Positions 38,322 to 40,040 of a stretch of DNA of 40,040 bases are shown here, one piece after another (position 1 is the stretch's first letter; each line of letters starts with the position of its first letter). The notes beneath the pieces are model-generated. The model was not told the origin of the DNA and did no database searches. It saw only the letters and a program-made list of their open reading frames with translations. The stretch is from a virus. The DNA is taken from positions 1-40,040 of IMG/VR virus record IMGVR_UViG_3300021957_000105, one strand, 5' to 3'. The position numbers were made by a program, and so were the translations under genes.

Positions 38322-40040
38322 TACTGAGCGATCTCTTTGAACTCTACTGTGAACAGTGCTCGTACATCTTCGACATCAAGTACCATCTGTTTGGCATAAA
38401 CAGTCCACACAAAGTCTGGTCCAATGAACCCGAATAACTGTGGTGAACCACCCGTAGTTGTACCTGTACTTGTTACTGGTGTTGTCCAATCAGCATCGGC
38501 ATAGAGTACCGCAGTGTTCAATCCTGTGTACTTCAAGTACACCTCATCTGTTGACAACGTGAATCCAGCAAAGTCTTTTGCTTTGTACAAACCACCGCCA
38601 GGATTAGGAGGAAACGTTTTTATGTAGGGCTCGCCCAATGTCCATTCACTTGCAGTAGCAGTTACCGATGTCGGGTTGACCCATGCAAGTGCGCCACTGG
38701 GTTGTGCAGAGATGTCTTTGTTGATTGAGATATCGTTACCATCAATCTCCATGACTACTGATCCCGCAGGAACGTTAGTGCCTGATACGGATGCGCCTAC
38801 TGCGACACTACCAATTGCAGTCAGAGTGATAACACGACCCGAAGATGCAGTGCCACCATCAATCGTTTGAGAACCAGATGAAGAGTTGGTGATCGTTGTA
38901 ATGTCTTCAAACTTCGTACCACCATCATCCGATGCGTTCTTGAATCCACCATTCTGAATATCAACATACGTATCTGTGAGACTCTTTTCTCCATGACCCG
39001 TGTACATATCTTCGAAAGCACGTTTGTTGGTTAAGCCTGATTCGTAGTTAACACCCGCAGTTGACAACTGGATTTCTGTTCCTGGCACATTTGTCCATTC
39101 ATGCCCAGAGTGAACTGTTTGTGCTTGAACTTTCCAGTGTACTGTTGCGTGTCGGCTTGCACCTGCTTGTTTCATTGATTGCGTAATTGCCGCATCGAAG
39201 GCGGATACTGAAAACAATGTGGGAACGAATATATCGTGATTAGTTGCCCCGCTTGGTTTCACTGGTTGTGGTCTAATAGAGAACAACGGTTCAAACGATG
39301 CAGTGGGTACAACAAAGTGTGGTGAACTGAATACACGAGGCGAACCCAGTGATTGTAAATCAATATCAGTCTCAGTCCATACTGCGGCAGACCAAACACG
39401 AATGTAAACTTCTGTTGCCGCAGTTGCACCCGCATTACCACCGGTGAGTACTGTTGCCCAAGGACCAGCATCAATCTCTGCGTCTGTGTATGCACGAATT
39501 GCTTGACACTGTGGTAATGATGCAGTAGCACTCATTGGTTCGGTGTAACTGTTACCGTGGTAGTATGAGTGAATGACAACACGTTGCCCCTCAAAGAAAG
39601 TACCGAAACGAACACGTCCAGCACCATGCCACTGAATATCAATCCAGTACAGGTTGTCTTTACCTAGATCAAATTTCATACCAGATCTGTTAGAGAGACT
39701 ACGTGAACCATCCAGAACATCACCATTGAAGGTATCAATACCCAATGTGGTTGCTGTGGTTGCGTGAGAACATGCTACCAGTGTATCTACTTTGGTGCCG
39801 CTAATGTTAGAACGTCTCTCAAGATAGAGAACGCCATCTGGACCTACATGGAACATAAACCCGTTGTTGGCATCAAACAAACCAAATCGTCGTGATACAC
39901 CAGTTGCTACGGGTGAGTCCAGAGTTCCTGCACCACTGAATAAACAAGTTCCCATAAACAAATGAGATGAACCTGCGATGTAGTGATGGTATGTTTTTGC
40001 TGTTGCGGTTGCAAGGTCACCTTCGTTACTGACTGCAACC
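38321..40040 (-). CDS. Large virion structural protein, N-terminus cut by window edge
   Basis: The frame is open from its stop at 38321 to the right edge with no start signal: 572 complete codons plus a partial one. The apparent start at 39961 is only a TTG inside a longer frame (upstream residues include LATATAKTYHHYIAGSSHLF). Domains visible: RRFGLFDANNGFMFHVGPDG (a concanavalin-like or receptor-binding-like beta region), GKDNLYWIDIQWHGAGRVRFG, and a Ser/Thr/Gly-rich strand-repeat part near the C-terminal end (ITTITNSSSGSQTIDGG, SGTNVPAGSVVMEID). It is probably a tail or capsid-decorating protein. Its role cannot be fixed from the sequence. Confidence 0.7.
   Translation of the reverse strand, partial: VAVSNEGDLATATAKTYHHYIAGSSHLFMGTCLFSGAGTLDSPVATGVSRRFGLFDANNGFMFHVGPDGVLYLERRSNISGTKVDTLVACSHATTATTLGIDTFNGDVLDGSRSLSNRSGMKFDLGKDNLYWIDIQWHGAGRVRFGTFFEGQRVVIHSYYHGNSYTEPMSATASLPQCQAIRAYTDAEIDAGPWATVLTGGNAGATAATEVYIRVWSAAVWTETDIDLQSLGSPRVFSSPHFVVPTASFEPLFSIRPQPVKPSGATNHDIFVPTLFSVSAFDAAITQSMKQAGASRHATVHWKVQAQTVHSGHEWTNVPGTEIQLSTAGVNYESGLTNKRAFEDMYTGHGEKSLTDTYVDIQNGGFKNASDDGGTKFEDITTITNSSSGSQTIDGGTASSGRVITLTAIGSVAVGASVSGTNVPAGSVVMEIDGNDISINKDISAQPSGALAWVNPTSVTATASEWTLGEPYIKTFPPNPGGGLYKAKDFAGFTLSTDEVYLKYTGLNTAVLYADADWTTPVTSTGTTTGGSPQLFGFIGPDFVWTVYAKQMVLDVEDVRALFTVEFKEIAQ

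Noticed and set aside
1-40040. CRISPR arrays, insertion sequences, integrase or attachment sites
   Set aside because: No regular repeat-spacer pattern, transposase, integrase or tRNA-end duplication was seen; the only repeats are the short leader repeats listed.

Overview
The window is a compact piece of a T4-like myovirus genome (Caudoviricetes). The case rests on a nearly complete set of T4-type core genes that can be read from protein motifs: DNA polymerase gp43, sliding clamp gp45, clamp loader gp44/gp62, RegA, recombination nuclease gp46/gp47, late sigma factor gp55, UvsX, UvsY, UvsW, helicase gp41, prohead protease gp21, scaffold gp22, major capsid gp23 and a gp67-like core protein. Gene content (Hsp20, MazG-like and JmjC/cupin-like proteins, sugar and cytidylyl enzymes, many tiny conserved-looking genes) and module order resemble marine T4-like phages. 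The host is probably Gram-negative, because the phage encodes a lipoprotein and two signal-peptide proteins. No photosynthesis genes, tRNAs, CRISPR arrays or insertion sequences were found.

Almost every gene lies on the minus strand, so transcription runs right to left. From right to left: (1) 40040-34076, late structural genes: a large virion protein cut by the window edge, a second structural protein, gp67-like, a small protein, gp21, gp22 and gp23, closed by a strong terminator. (2) 34000-30334: a tail-tube-like gene behind its own late promoter, then UvsY, UvsW, a GT-A-like glycosyltransferase and an LSm-like protein. (3) 30213-23690: gp55, gp47, gp46, gp45, a 64-residue protein, gp44, gp62, RegA and a JmjC-like cupin. 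(4) 23583-21077: Hsp20, three micro-membrane proteins, a strong hairpin, a methyltransferase and a glycosyltransferase. (5) 21055-12246: gp43, then a primase-like gene followed by a dehydrogenase-like gene, glutaredoxin, UvsX, gp41 and small genes. (6) 12191-2217: accessory genes, including an LPP20-like lipoprotein cassette, MazG, a cupin, a GT25-like enzyme, a MESH1-like (p)ppGpp hydrolase beside an HExxH metallopeptidase, many micro-genes and a NodU-type carbamoyltransferase. (7) 2159-1: a putative restriction endonuclease overlapping a DNA methyltransferase, then a late-promoted secreted protein and a staphylococcal-nuclease-like gene cut by the left edge. Two small genes read on the plus strand (8929-9333 and, less certainly, 10959-11114).

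Regulation is unusually legible. Replication and accessory modules start with host sigma70-type promoters (TTGACA or TTGACT, usually 17 bases, TATAAT), often with an extended -10 (TGTGN before TATAAT). Late genes show the gp55-type box TATAAATA. At two late genes this box sits exactly five bases before the ATG, which predicts leaderless late mRNAs. The most notable points are the putative phage restriction-modification pair with its own promoter, the leaderless late starts, a perfect 32-base promoter-leader repeat, a consensus promoter firing antisense to an LSm-like gene, and the phage alarmone hydrolase paired with a metallopeptidase.
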